Assembly (NCBI RefSeq): GCF_022201045.2
Contig: NC_068561.1
Location: 10,565,001 to 10,629,000 of the forward strand
Direction of reading: 5' to 3'
DNA length: 64,000 bases
Source: Citrus sinensis
Lineage: Eukaryota > Streptophyta > Magnoliopsida > Sapindales > Rutaceae
The notes beneath the pieces were generated by a model. The model was not told where the DNA came from. It searched no databases and saw nothing but the letters and a program-made list of their open reading frames with translations. The translations under genes and the position numbers were made by a program. This document shows, piece after piece, positions 35,487-47,365 of this stretch; within the stretch, counting starts at the first letter, position 1; every line of letters starts with the position of its first letter.

Positions 35487-35656
35487 ATGGGTCACTCTAA
35501 TGTTTGGAGCTCCCACTGCAAGATTTATGGGCCCGGTTCCCGTGCTTGTTGAGTTAGTTGGAACCCTCATGTGATGATCAGAAGGTATGGGCTCATGTGC
35601 TACAAACAATGCTTTCGTAGCATGCCAAGGAGATTGGTTTCATTAAGTACCATTGA
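35487..35656 (+). pseudogene. RPS29: 40S ribosomal protein S29 (uS14) pseudogene
   Basis: Starting [20 protein letters not shown], this matches plant RPS29, a 56-aa zinc-binding protein of the small ribosomal subunit. Damage: a TGA stop right after the first zinc Cys (codon normally Arg), the next zinc Cys changed to Ser (VSW for VCG), a later zinc ligand Cys changed to Tyr (LMCYKQC), and a one-base deletion before the end (agcatgccaagg), after which the true C-terminus FIKYH and stop are found in another frame. The whole coding region is present without an intron, so a processed copy is likely, although I see no clear poly(A) tail. Confidence 0.9.
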
Positions 35657-36032
35657 ATAATTAAAATGTTGTCAACATCGGAAGGGGGTACCAAGACCAT
35701 ACTAATGGCTATTTGTTTCATATCTGATGACTGTAGCGAATTTCTATTTGTCAAGAATTGTTAAAAGATGTTTTGTCTTAAATTGATTGAATGTTTAATA
35801 AAGCAATTGTTGGACTAAAAACATTAGTGATCATTATTATTAAGGTTTAAAGAATTCTGTTTAAAAAAAGTTAAAAAGATTAACTTGATTAGTTATTAAT
35901 TAAAATTATTATGTTGGTGCACTTAAAAGTGATTTATTCTTTCAAATCATTTCATATTTGAATAAAATAAATATCAACATAAAAATAATTAGCAAAATTG
36001 TTGAGATATAATGAGAGAGTCAAATATTATTA

Positions 36033-37094
36033 GTGCTTGTTTGGGTTAGCTTAATTAAACTCTTTTTTGGCTTTTAGAATTAAAAATGGTCTTTTGGGGC
36101 TATTTGGGTGTCAAACCAAAAGTCCTTTTTTTAATCCAAAAGGTCTTTTGGGAGAAGTAAGGATTTCTAGCTTTTCCCAAAAGATTTTTTGAAGAGTTAT
36201 TTTCTCATCTATTACACTTTTCATAATTTCTAAACTAACCTTAAATTAACAAAGGAATAAAAAATATTACATCCATATCCAAACCCTTAAACCCTATTTC
36301 TTAAGTATTTTTCTTGTTTTGCCTCTTCATTGTTCAACTAAAAAAAAAAAAACCAACAGAAGGAGCACAATTACCACACCAATCTTCTTTCAAGTGAGAA
36401 TTTTTTTTTTTAATCTCATGCTTTGATTTGCATCTTATTTTTAATTTTTTAATGTGCGTGTGTGTGTGTGTGTGTGGAAATCTCATGCTTTGATTATACG
36501 GAATTATACAGAAATCTCATGCTTTGATTTTTTGTCCATTCGCTTATGCTTTATTTAATTATTTTTTTAAGTAAATTTATAAAGTTGACTTGGAACGAAG
36601 AATACTGTCTTGCGAATTGGTGGAATATAGAGTAGAAGTTAAGTTGATGAATTAAATTTAATAAATTTTGTATTGTTAATTTATAAAGTTTTTGTTTATT
36701 TCACATGGGTTTTTATTCATATGGGCATATAGAAGTGTTATTGTTCATAATGTAAAGTAAGGAATTGCATTTAGTTCGAATTGTTCAGAATGAAAAATAT
36801 TGTTTGATCTACATATTATATGACATTCATGTGCAGTAACAAGTAATTATTTTATTTGTCATTTATTTTTAAATTTGATAAGTATTTGTTAGACTCAAAT
36901 TTTAAGGATATTAATGACTTTATAATTATTAAAATGTCTTTTTTAGATGGTCATTCAAACAATTCAAAAAGAACTTCTCATTAAAAAAAAAATCTTTTGC
37001 TATAGTCATCCAAACAATAAAAATAAATTAAAATTTTTACTTATCTTTTATTTTTAAATTAAAAAAAAAAAACAAAAGCTAACCAAACAGACTC
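36033..37094. mobile_element. TIR element, family uncertain
   Basis: The left end gtgcttgtttgggttagctt matches the reverse complement of the right end gagtctgtttggttagcttt well over about 20 bases. The interior is AT-rich, with repeated atctcatgctttgat (three times, 36,415-36,525) and a (TG)n run at 36,455-36,477. I see no certain target duplication, so a PIF/Harbinger or hAT assignment remains open. Confidence 0.55.
36455..36477. repeat. TG dinucleotide microsatellite
   Basis: A gtgcgtgtgtgtgtgtgtgt run inside the TIR element. Confidence 0.9.
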
Positions 37095-37248
37095 TTTTTT
37101 AGGTTTACCTAATACTATTGTCTCTGACTATTACCATCACATTATTGACTTCTCAAGTAATTCCTTGGATATTATCCAACAAACAATTGGGTTAGCAAAA
37201 ACATAGTTTGTCCTCAAGTTATACTTCAGTTTCTTTGAAGCAATACTT

Positions 37249-38091
37249 TAAGGTTATGTTTGGGAGTTAGGATTAAGCATGAGATTGGATTAACTTTGGG
37301 ATTAAATATTTTATCCCATATTTGGCTATTTGTTTGGATTGTATTAGGGAGGACTAAATTTAAATTTAGTCCTTAAATCATGGGATTAACAATCCCAATT
37401 TATAAGTGGGTTTAGATGGGATTAGGATAAGAGAAAAAGATTTATTCATATTTCTTTCATAAATAACACTATTTTTTACTTGTAACCTAAAATTTAATTA
37501 ATTAAACCTAAAAATTAATTAATTAATTATTTATTTATTTTATTCATGATTTACTTGAATTTATTTTTTATTTTGTTTTTATAGTCTAATTAAATTGGTA
37601 CTTTTACTCCAATAAAATTAACTATTTAATAATTCGTTATAATAATTGATTGTATTAAATTTAATAATCACCAATGTAATATTAAAAATAATCATGAAAA
37701 TTAATAATACAAGTAAATAATTGATTTTATATATACATTATTTTCTAACTTTTTGATAAAATAAAATATATCTAAAATATCTAATAAAAAATAATTAAAT
37801 AATTAAATAGTTTTATTAATTTATATTTGTTTATTATAATTATGACTACCCAATAACTAATTTACTACATATTTAATGCCCTTGTTAATTACTTTTAAAT
37901 TAATTTTAATTATTACTCTTAAATATTCATAAATATTTTTTGTATTTAAATATGATTTAACATTGTCCAATCCGATATTGTACCAAACATAATACAACAC
38001 ATAATATAATCCAGCTTAATCCAATCCAATTTAATCTAGTCCAATCCTAATAATTAGTCCAATCCAATCCAGCGTGCCAAACGTAACCTAA
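37249..38091. mobile_element. PIF/Harbinger-like non-autonomous element, TAA TSD
   Basis: 37,252-38,088 (837 bp) begins ggttatgtttggg and ends with the complement of ggttacgtttggc. It is flanked by taa at 37,249-37,251 and 38,089-38,091, the 3-bp duplication of PIF/Harbinger elements. Subterminal regions have repeated ggattgga/ccaatcc motifs at both ends. AT-rich core, no coding capacity. Confidence 0.8.
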
Positions 38092-38399
38092 TTGGTTAAA
38101 CACTCCATTTATATTAAATTGATTAATCGATTTGAATATTTGTTGCGATTTCTCTGTCACACGTTATTAATGATTTATCTCTATTACCTTATTAACAAAA
38201 CCAATAATTATTCGCTATTTAATAATAATAATAATAATAATATTGCAACCAACTGTAAATAAATTAAAACCAATCAATTTCATATGCTGACAGCTACCAC
38301 CTTCCATTGAATATTTTTATATATACACAAACTAAAATATAAAAAAAACAACAATACTCTTTACCAAAATGAATTTAAATTATATATTTTTTAAATTTA

Positions 38400-38802
38400 A
38401 TTTAATATTATAACTAGCCGTTTTCTTTCTTCTTCGGATATAATTAATTTTCTTAACGACCGAAATGGTTGGTGGGCTACCATGAGACGGTAGTGGAGCG
38501 GAGCAGCGCGTCGTGGGACCCGTGGATCTGTCGCCGTTTAGTACCAACTTTTAGCGTCAGCTAAATGAACGGTGATCCTTCGTTAGCGTGTTTGCATTAA
38601 GTGCGTGGAAGCGTTACCTTCTTGGAATTAGCTCGCGATATTTCCTCGTCAAGTCGGCAAACATCTCTATATAAACCGGCCCCCGGGCGTCACTCTTCCG
38701 TGCTCGTTCCCTGATTATATTAAACCAATAAAAAAAAAAAGAAAAAGAAACAAAAAACATACTTAGTTTAGATACCAAGGCTCCCAATCTCAGCCTTCCA
38801 AC
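38400..38802 (+). promoter_or_regulatory. Polyubiquitin promoter and 5' UTR exon
   Basis: The base composition becomes GC-richer from about 38,455. A TATA box, tatataaa, lies at 38,668-38,675, so transcription should start near 38,700. The 5' UTR includes an A-rich stretch and ends at 38,802 at a splice donor (aac|gtaagt). Confidence 0.8.
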
Positions 38803-39605
<803 letters not shown>

Positions 39606-40263
39606 AAAAATATATGTGGATGTGTCCGCGTTTGATTGGATGGCGCTAATAATAATTAATTAGGTTGGATTGGGCGCTTTGCTTTAATTATTTTGTAATT
39701 ACAATTGTGTAATGGCCAGCCGCTTGGGCCTAATTTCCTCTTTCTATCAGCAATAATAATATAAGCAGTAGTTTTTAAATATATATATTCTCAAATTTTC
39801 TCATATTCATTGATTTTTTTACAATTTACGCAGCAATATGAATCCTGGAATAATTAACAAACTAAAAACTGTGTTCAATTTTAAATTACAGACCAAAAAA
39901 AAAAAAATGCCACGGTTTGATTCTTTAATAATTCTTTAAAAAACCACGTGACGCGATTAAGCACACCCGTTGTTAAAATAATTAAATCGTGAAGCCGTCT
40001 CAGAAAGCGACAAAGAAGAACTTGATGATTGATATAAACCGTTGATCGAACTGGGGTCCAGTTGCTTTTGAACGGTCCCAGATGCGACAAACTGATCTTA
40101 GTGCGCTCTCAAGTCTCATCAGTGAGCATTAACATTTTGTGGAAAGCAGAACCGAAAATGGGTCGCTTTCTCCTTTCACTATATTCCCTTTAAGTGTGGT
40201 AAGTAGGGTTTTTGATGGTCGACTTTTGGTCAAATTAATCGGGGGGGCTTATAACCGAAAGCG
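39606..40263. other. Polyubiquitin 3' region and CASPL upstream region
   Basis: Contains the 3' UTR of the polyubiquitin gene (AT-rich with several aataat runs up to about 39,780) and then the promoter and 5' leader of the next gene. A possible TATA-like ctatattccc is near 40,180. No gene on the minus strand is supported. Confidence 0.5.
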
Positions 40264-41974
40264 ATGTTCGCGAGCCGGCCAGCGGTGCACCCAGTGGAGG
40301 CGCCACCGTTGACTGAGGCGGCGGGACTTAGAGTTAGAATGAAGGATGTGCAAGGCATGCCTGGGACACCTGGCGGCCTTGTTCTTCGTCTTCTTCAGTT
40401 TGTTTTCGCAGCCATAGCAGTCTCTGTCATGGCCTCCACCAGTGATTTTCACGAAGCCACCGCTTTTTGGTAACCATATTAGCTTCTGGGTTCTTCTATC
40501 TTTTACGGAAAGCCATTTTATTTTATTTTTTATTTTTTGGGTTTAAAGTAATTTTAGAAAAAGGGGTTTCTTTTACCAGAATCAGATTAGGTGAAAATTT
40601 CTATTTAAGTGAAAATTAAAGGGTTTTGGAAACAATTGGGAAGTGACAGAGAAATTCAATTTGATTATTAGATTTAGTGCACTTTTCAGTAGACGGCTGA
40701 ATTACGCTAACAGCAAGAAAAGATCAGCAGCTGAGATTGAATAAGGAGATTGCCTAAATTTTATAGCTTCTTCTCTAATATAGTTTCACTATTGTGGCAA
40801 AAGCACCTCAGCATTGAAGTTAAGCTTATCTTACAAATACACTTCTTATTTTTTTAAATGTTCTGTTGCCTAAAATGCTTGGCCTGTAAAGTTAGTTTGA
40901 ATATAAGCCAGTTATTTCTTGCATTAAAATTTATCCTCTTTATTTGAAGCCATAGCATGAATATGACAATGTTTTATTCATTTCTCTGTTTCAGCTACCT
41001 AGTTCTTGCTCTAGGCTTGCAAAGTTTGTGGAGTCTATCCCTGTTAGTGCTTGATATATATGCTATCCTGGTGAGAAGAAGTCTGCGGAATGATAAGGTT
41101 ATCCGTTTATTTACCGTTGGTGATGGGGTAAGATAACTACTATTATCATGCCTGGCAAATGTAAAGATGAATATTTTGTGGAATATCTGTAGATCAGTTG
41201 CCATTGGTCACCGGTATTCCAGGAATCTGGCCGCCTTTATCTCTCATTTTGTCATTTCATGGATCAGTATTGTCAGCTTTCCTCAAATCTAATAGTATGT
41301 GATAGACATGAGCTTCTGGTTTTGTATCTGCAGCTTGTTGATGCTAGTTATCTGCTATAAAGTCTTTTTTTTTTTTTTATAATTCCTGGCAAATGTTTGT
41401 TTACTTGAATTCAAAATTGACATAGCCTTCATTGGTTGCACAAGTGTTTTGGCATATATTACAATCTCAATGGTTTACTGTTAAATTGGTTTTAACGTTC
41501 CTTTCGTGATAGTTTTCCGAGTGGGTGGGGAGTTAGAATTCATTTTGTAGTTAATCATGAATCAGTCTTTCCTTGGACATAATTCCTTCTGAGAGAGGAA
41601 ATTTAATTAGATATGATTGTTTCGGCTAATTAGATGTTGATTTTGCATAATTACGTTTACATCCTACTTAGAAAAAGATTACATATTGCTAAGAGTTAAC
41701 TATTTAGATTAATAACAAACACTTCTACATTTATCTCATCTATTAGACCCAAGCATTAACAATGGGTAATGTCTCGGTGCAGATCACATCCACCCTTACA
41801 TATGCAGCCGCCTGCTCATCTGCAGGAATCACAGTTCTTATCAGCAATGATCTTAACCGATGTGGAATTAACCACTGTACAAGGTTTGAGACTGCTACGG
41901 CAATGGCTTTTATCAGTTGGTTTGCTACTTCACCATCCTTTCTCCTGAATTTCTGGTCATTGGCTTCCCACTAA
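40264..41974 (+). CDS. CASP-like membrane protein, CASPL5A type
   Basis: Three exons: 40,264-40,469, 40,995-41,127 and 41,783-41,974, all introns GT-AG, giving 176 aa. The first junction rebuilds a Cys codon (TG|C) and the second lies between Gly and Ile codons. The N-terminus ([33 protein letters not shown]) is the signature of the CASPL5A subgroup. Four hydrophobic segments follow, about residues 37-58, 68-94, 117-134 and 150-175, with the cytosolic loop [16 protein letters not shown] between the second and third. CASP-family proteins are four-pass membrane proteins; Casparian-strip CASPs build membrane scaffolds in the root endodermis, while most CASPL members have broader, poorly known roles at the plasma membrane. 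The model is complete and undamaged. Confidence 0.95.
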
Positions 41975-42054
41975 GAATTGGGTAGACAAGAGTCCATAAT
42001 CAGCAAAGAACCACTAAGAATTGGGTAGACAAGAGTTCATAATCAGCAAAGAAC
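41969..42054 (+). repeat. 43-bp tandem duplication spanning the CASPL stop codon
   Basis: cactaagaattgggtagaca and the bases after it up to gcaaagaac (41,969-42,011) are repeated directly at 42,012-42,054 with one mismatch. The first copy includes the last codon and the stop of the CASPL gene; the second lies in the 3' UTR. Confidence 0.9.
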
Positions 42055-43965
42055 CATACTTTCGATGCACAGATTTTCCTATGTAACTCCAGCTATGGAA
42101 TTGATTAAGTTGTACCTACTGTGTACATATATAAAGTGTGCTGGATATTTTTCAATGAACGAACATATGAAACGTGGAATGACTTTACATTATCCTTTTA
42201 GCCCTTGTTAATGTTCTCCGTGTGAAGTTGCATTGCCTGATTAGTTTCACATTGAAATGTTTTAATTCTCAGATCTCAGTAGTTTCAGAAAGTGTTTTTT
42301 TTTTTTTTTCATGTTTCTTTAGGAATCTGTTTTCAGGAGATACCATTAGTCATTTTACCCTTCTACCTGACTCCTTGAAGCAGCTACTCTGGTACATATG
42401 GTTGATGGAATTTTGTTATTTACATGCATCTTGATTTGCTGTCACTGCCTGACTGCTGTGTGCAACACTCTTGGCCCGGAAAGTCTTGAATTGATTTTTA
42501 CATAAATATAGGATTCATTCTAATCTTTGCCAGTCTAAGTAGCACCCTCGAGCCTCCATGGGGCTCTTTCTTTCCATAAAAATTTGTATAGGGATAGATA
42601 TCTCCCCAAATACTTGTGGGAGTATAGTTCCAAGATGTATGCTCAGTAGTCTTTGGGCTGTACTTCAAGTGTATGTATATAGAATCATATATCTGGCCAT
42701 ATGTTGAAATCTTACACGGGGATTATGATTTTCTGGGGATTTTTGTTGATCTTTTATCTGAAGATACGTGTGGTCATGAATCTACTCTGCATATTTTTCT
42801 GCAACAACAAAGCTGATTATTCTGTTAGAAGAGCAGCAATTCAATTCCAAGGTTCCGGGACTTGATGTTTTGCATTACGTTGATGCTGATTCTTCATTGA
42901 ATGCAGGTTTTATATTTTTCATTAGTTTGTGGCTTAAGTTTTGTACATCAATCATCATTTGCCTTTGTATAGTTGTTGGACTGCAATCAGAAAAGGTGTT
43001 GCTAACAAATCCTAGCTACTAGGCAATTAATTATTCAATGTTTATCACACTTGTCAGTAGTAATCCTTTTCTCATTTTTCTCAGCAAGTTATTTGGACTT
43101 TATGGCCATTTTATTTCTTGTTTGATACGACCTTCAAAATATTCATGAATCAGCAAGTTTATAACTATAGTGTCAAGTTCATGGTACCGCTATCCCAGGT
43201 ACTTTCTCATTTCTGCAATGCATGATCATGCCCCGAGATTATGTTATCATTTAGCCATAACAAATTTGCTCTGACTATGCTTATAACAAGCTTCTTGTTT
43301 TTATAAACTTAATTATGAGCATGATGGAATGGAAGGATATCGAGCACTTGATCAGTTATCAATTGGGAATAATCAATCTCTTGAGGCTATTTCAGCATCT
43401 AAGTGTTTTTTCTGATGAGAATGAGAGAGAGAGAGAGCAAGCATCTATAGATTCTGTCATTAATTAAGAATTCAGAAGGAGAGAGGGAATAACTAAAAGA
43501 GGTTTGAATTAATCTTACTACTATTTGCTAAAAAAAGTAATGAGAATCACTTATTTATAATAAGAAGTTAAAAATAAACTGGCAGGTCTCAACATCAGAC
43601 TTTATCTTAACTCTGATAGTGATATTGTCTCATTTACCAACACTCTTACAACATAAATTTCAAAAATTTATAAATAAAAATATTTAATCTAAACTATTAA
43701 ATCAATTAAGCGTTCACTTATAAATAAATTAAATTATAAAATATTATAATCTTTACTTGCAGAAAACGAACCAGGGTATCACAATTTTAATTAATTAGAC
43801 TGAAATAAATTGAAAGTTGAAGTTTAACCATTTAAGATTAGAAGAATTCAAAATTTCCGTTTATGATTAACCTATCCTATTTATTTCTCAGTTATTAAGA
43901 AAACCCACTTCAATCTAGAAAAGAAGTATTTTTATTATATATATATATATATATTAGTAATTTTT
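42055..43965. other. Intergenic, no gene supported
   Basis: Includes the CASPL 3' UTR. Holds a (GA) run at about 43,421-43,438 and a (TA)n run at about 43,936-43,956. I see no convincing exons; short open frames here do not resemble proteins. Confidence 0.5.
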
Positions 43966-45610
43966 TTGTCCGAAATTTTAAAGTGCGGATATCCTTTAAA
44001 ACAACTTATTGAAAAACAAGAGGGCTTCTGCATACCCAAAAGAAGCACCTGGTTCAAGCTTTTGGACATGGTTAAGAAAAATCCTGAGCCATCCTTGCTT
44101 GTTGTCTATTATGCCAAGCTAAAAGAGATATTCTGGTTATCGTCAAGTCATCTTTGTCATGCTTATACATGGTTCAAGCTAGCTTTTTACACTACTCCAG
44201 AAGACATACAGTAAGAACTTAAGCCTCAAGGATTTGCAGCTAATAGCATCATCTGTTGTTTTGGATGCACTTCTGGTGGTCCGTTATGACCGCTGTCGCA
44301 ATGCTTGTGCTAATCTTACAGGATTTGATAACAAATGAGCGCTTTCAAGATCATCCCTTCTCTCCGAATTGGCCTCCATAGGTGTAATGAGCTGTGCAAC
44401 TCAGGAAGTGAAACAACTTTACAATCTTTTAGAGCATGAGTTTCTTCCTTTGGATCTTGCCTCAAAGGCGCAGCCTCTATTGGCCAAAATCTCATAGTTA
44501 GGTTAACTTTCCTGTTATGTTCCTGCCCTTGAAAAGGTTGTTACCCTGAGGTTGTTTCAACAGGTATCTCTAGTGTATCAGGTGATCAAAATCGAGAGTT
44601 TTGTCTCAGGTGATCCCCTTTTTCGATTTCTCTGTCGTTGAGAAGATTTCTGTTGAAGCTGTAGAATACAATTTCATAGCCAAAAAAATTGACCATAGGA
44701 GAGGTGTTGTAGTATTTGGTAATAATTTGGGCGATGGTCTGATTAGGGATCATCTGAGTCTTTAAATGAAATCAGGGCCACAATAATGTATCCTCGTTCT
44801 GCATCAAAGGTACGTGAAATGTTGTCTGCAGGTTTAGGTGAGGTTGTGGATAAGGAACATGAGAGACTTGTTGCTCGGAAATCAATCATTGAGAAATTGA
44901 AGCTGGAAGAGCACAAACGCCAACTTATTGAAATGGAATGGGAGGAGGAGTCTGGGAGGATGTTAAGGCAACAGAAGAAGACAGCGGAAGAGGCTGAGCA
45001 GAAAAGGCTTGCAGCTGAATTTGAGCTAAGGAAAAATCAAAGAATCCTCCTCATACAACTTGAAGGAGCACAAGCACTGCTTGATGAGGAAGCTGAGAAG
45101 TGTAGCAGTAGTAAAAAGAAGGAAGCCAAAAAGCCAATAATGGATCAGCAGCTGAGGGAGAGGCAAGAGATGGATAAAAAGTTACGAAAACTGGCTAAAA
45201 CATTGGATTATTTGGAAAGAGCAAAAAGAGAGGAGGCCATCCCCTTGATCGAAGCTGCTTTCCAACAACGGTTGGAGGAGGAGAGGGTGCTTCATGAAAT
45301 CGAACAACAGCAAGAGGTTGAGTTGAGCAGACAACGCCATGATGAAGACCTTAAGGAAAGCATAGGCTTTCAAGGTTGTTGGAGAAAAAGAACATATTCC
45401 AAGAAAGAGTGCTGATGAACCGTTGGATGCACGAAGAGGCTGAGAGACAAAGAAAGGAAGAACCGGAACACAAGGCAAAAATGGATTAGCTTGCTGAATA
45501 ACAGAGGCAAAGAGCGTTAGAGCTCGAAGCAAAACAACAGCACAGAAGACAAACTCACTTGGGGAGGCTGGATCAGAGCCTGGAGCTGCTGCTCCTTCTC
45601 GGAATTAATT
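43966..45610 (+). pseudogene. eIF3a (TIF3A1) pseudogene, intronless and 5'-truncated
   Basis: eIF3a is the largest subunit of the eIF3 translation initiation complex. The region corresponds to the middle of the protein onwards: [20 protein letters not shown] and [18 protein letters not shown] (PCI-upstream part), then out of frame [54 protein letters not shown], and then a 209-aa open frame (44,786-45,415) with the long charged coiled coil, [60 protein letters not shown]. It decays again after 45,415 with stops. No introns interrupt the homologous stretch, unlike a functional multi-exon gene, which suggests an mRNA-derived copy. The first 300 or so residues are absent. Confidence 0.88.
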
Positions 45611-46105
45611 ATTCATAATTTTCAAATTTTTCTTTGTATGGCAAAAAACCTGAGGATTTTTCTTTTTGCAGTCTCAAGCAGTTAACTCTTAACAAACCCC
45701 ATTAGCAGCCAGAAAGGAGAAACTCTCTTACTTATTTTCTGTATAATGTATGGAAAGCTGTTTTGTTATTTTCTTTCTCATGATTTGTGGGGGGATTGGT
45801 AATGTTGTTAGTTACACTGTTGATTATATTTTACGTGTCAAATCTCTTGTTATGGCAAGAATTTTATTATCTTGTTATTGGCTCTGTTACTTCTTTCTAG
45901 GAGTAGAAGTGGTTACATATGTTTCATTAAGTTTCTCTTCACAAGAATTGCGTTTACATGTTTAAAGGAGAAAGGCAATGGCGGCAAGCTAACTGTTTAT
46001 TCTCTTCTACTTTTTATTACCTCTGTAACAGAGGTCGGTGGTAACGGCCATATTACATTTCTTTAAGCAACCTCTTTTCATGTTAATTACATGCTCTTAA
46101 ACACT

Positions 46106-46113
46106 TATATATA
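46106..46113 (+). promoter_or_regulatory. TATA box of the small spliced gene
   Basis: tatatata, 51 bases before the predicted ATG at 46,164, which leaves room for a 5' leader of about 20-30 bases. Confidence 0.4.
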
Positions 46114-46163
46114 CTAAGGCTGCAGGAAGCTTTCACATAATCAACAACATTGTCATACAAAAT

Positions 46164-46714
46164 ATGTCCAACGAACAAGACGATGAAAGAAGGCTGTATC
46201 AATGTGTGAGGAAGTACAAAATAATTGTGAAGCAGGTATTTGTGTAACAAGGATACTTACAATATAAGCAACCATTACATTCTATAATATTGTAGCTTAT
46301 TTATTTGCAATGCTTAGCTCTATGTAATTGGAAAGTGACTGAAACTTTTTCGGCTCGACCCACAGTTTGATGAGCTGATTGAGATGATGAGTGCCAGGAC
46401 AAAACCACCAAAACGAAGAAGAGTAGCCTCTGTAAGTTTCTTTTTAAGCTATAATTGCAGCTTGTTTATGCATTTCAACATTACCATATTTGGCATACTT
46501 TTGCGTGTTAATAGTTTGGTTTCTTGGTTTTTTATAGAGATGTGGAGGAAGCAGCAGCAATGCTGCTACTACTACTGCCCCTGCGTCCTCAAGTCAGCCA
46601 GACCAAAATGAGGTATTTGTGCAGACGATATCGAGGTTTCTCCAGGATCTGAGAACTGAGTCCGACTCTACAACAGATCCTCATGGTTTGTCAAGCACAA
46701 GAAATCAAAAATAG
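46164..46714 (+). CDS. Small spliced gene, 104 aa, unknown function
   Basis: Three exons: 46,164-46,235 (72 nt), 46,366-46,431 (66 nt) and 46,538-46,714 (177 nt). All are multiples of three, joined at GT-AG sites between codons (gcag|gtattt, acccacag|tttgat, gcctct|gtaagt, tttatag|agatgt). The product starts MSNEQDDERRLYQCVRKYKI, continues IVKQFDELIEMMSARTKPPK with a basic patch KRRRVAS (a possible nuclear localisation signal) spanning the second exon junction, then a Ser/Thr/Ala-rich linker and FVQTISRFLQDLRTESDS, which looks like an amphipathic helix. The consistent phase and good splice sites argue for a real gene. I do not recognise the family; it could also be the end of a larger gene whose upstream exons I missed. 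Confidence 0.55.
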
Positions 46715-47365
46715 CTAACTAACTATGATTTTAAGATTGGAAAGAAAGGCTCCGGAACCAGAAATATGTAATTTCATCAGCATCTGACTATTGTATCTGA
46801 TCATCCAATATTTATGAATGGAAGATGGAGGTACAACCCGAAAGTTGGGGAGACTATCTACCGTCTAACAGGACTATTCAACTTCTGATTTTGCCTTTGT
46901 GTGCACAAAAGAATCTCAAGATAAAATATTGCACTATGACTTATTGCAGCTCTATCTGTTCAAAAAAGAAAAAAAATGCACTAAGAGCAAGAGGTTCTCC
47001 AAATTTTAAAAAAAAATTACATTATTGAGCATCAAGCAGCTGAAATATCTAACCAACCTTTTCCATTATATACCAGAAACCCACAAGAAATGGAAACAGC
47101 ATGCTGTTGTTACATGGATCCCCTTTAGCTGAAAAAAAAAAAAAAAAATACTATGCCCAGACCACAGTGTACATGGATGAGAAGAATGATGGTATACTGA
47201 AAAAAAATGGCCTTTCGTAGTTGAATAACTTCTTCCTGGAAGTTGCGAACTCATTGGGCAAAACTTATGACTACAACTTCTATCAGGCAACCACTGACTA
47301 GTTGCTACGTCATGATACATAATTCTGGTGAAATCTATTCAACCTTTCAGAAACCAGTTTATCTA
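46715..47365. other. Converging 3' regions
   Basis: Between the stop codons of the plus-strand small gene and the minus-strand coiled-coil gene. AT-rich with an A run at about 47,131-47,148. Only chance frames are seen. Confidence 0.6.

Noticed and set aside
42470..42600. gagcctccatggggctc palindrome considered as a small RNA or hairpin
   Set aside because: The stem is only 5-6 base pairs with a tiny loop; not enough for a miRNA precursor.
45182..45532. 116-aa minus-strand frame
   Set aside because: Shadow opposite the eIF3a-derived coiled coil, whose Lys/Glu-rich codons often leave the other strand open.
47066..47320. 84-aa minus-strand frame between two 3' regions
   Set aside because: Includes a poly-Phe run from an A tract and lies in the UTR space between convergent genes; no support.
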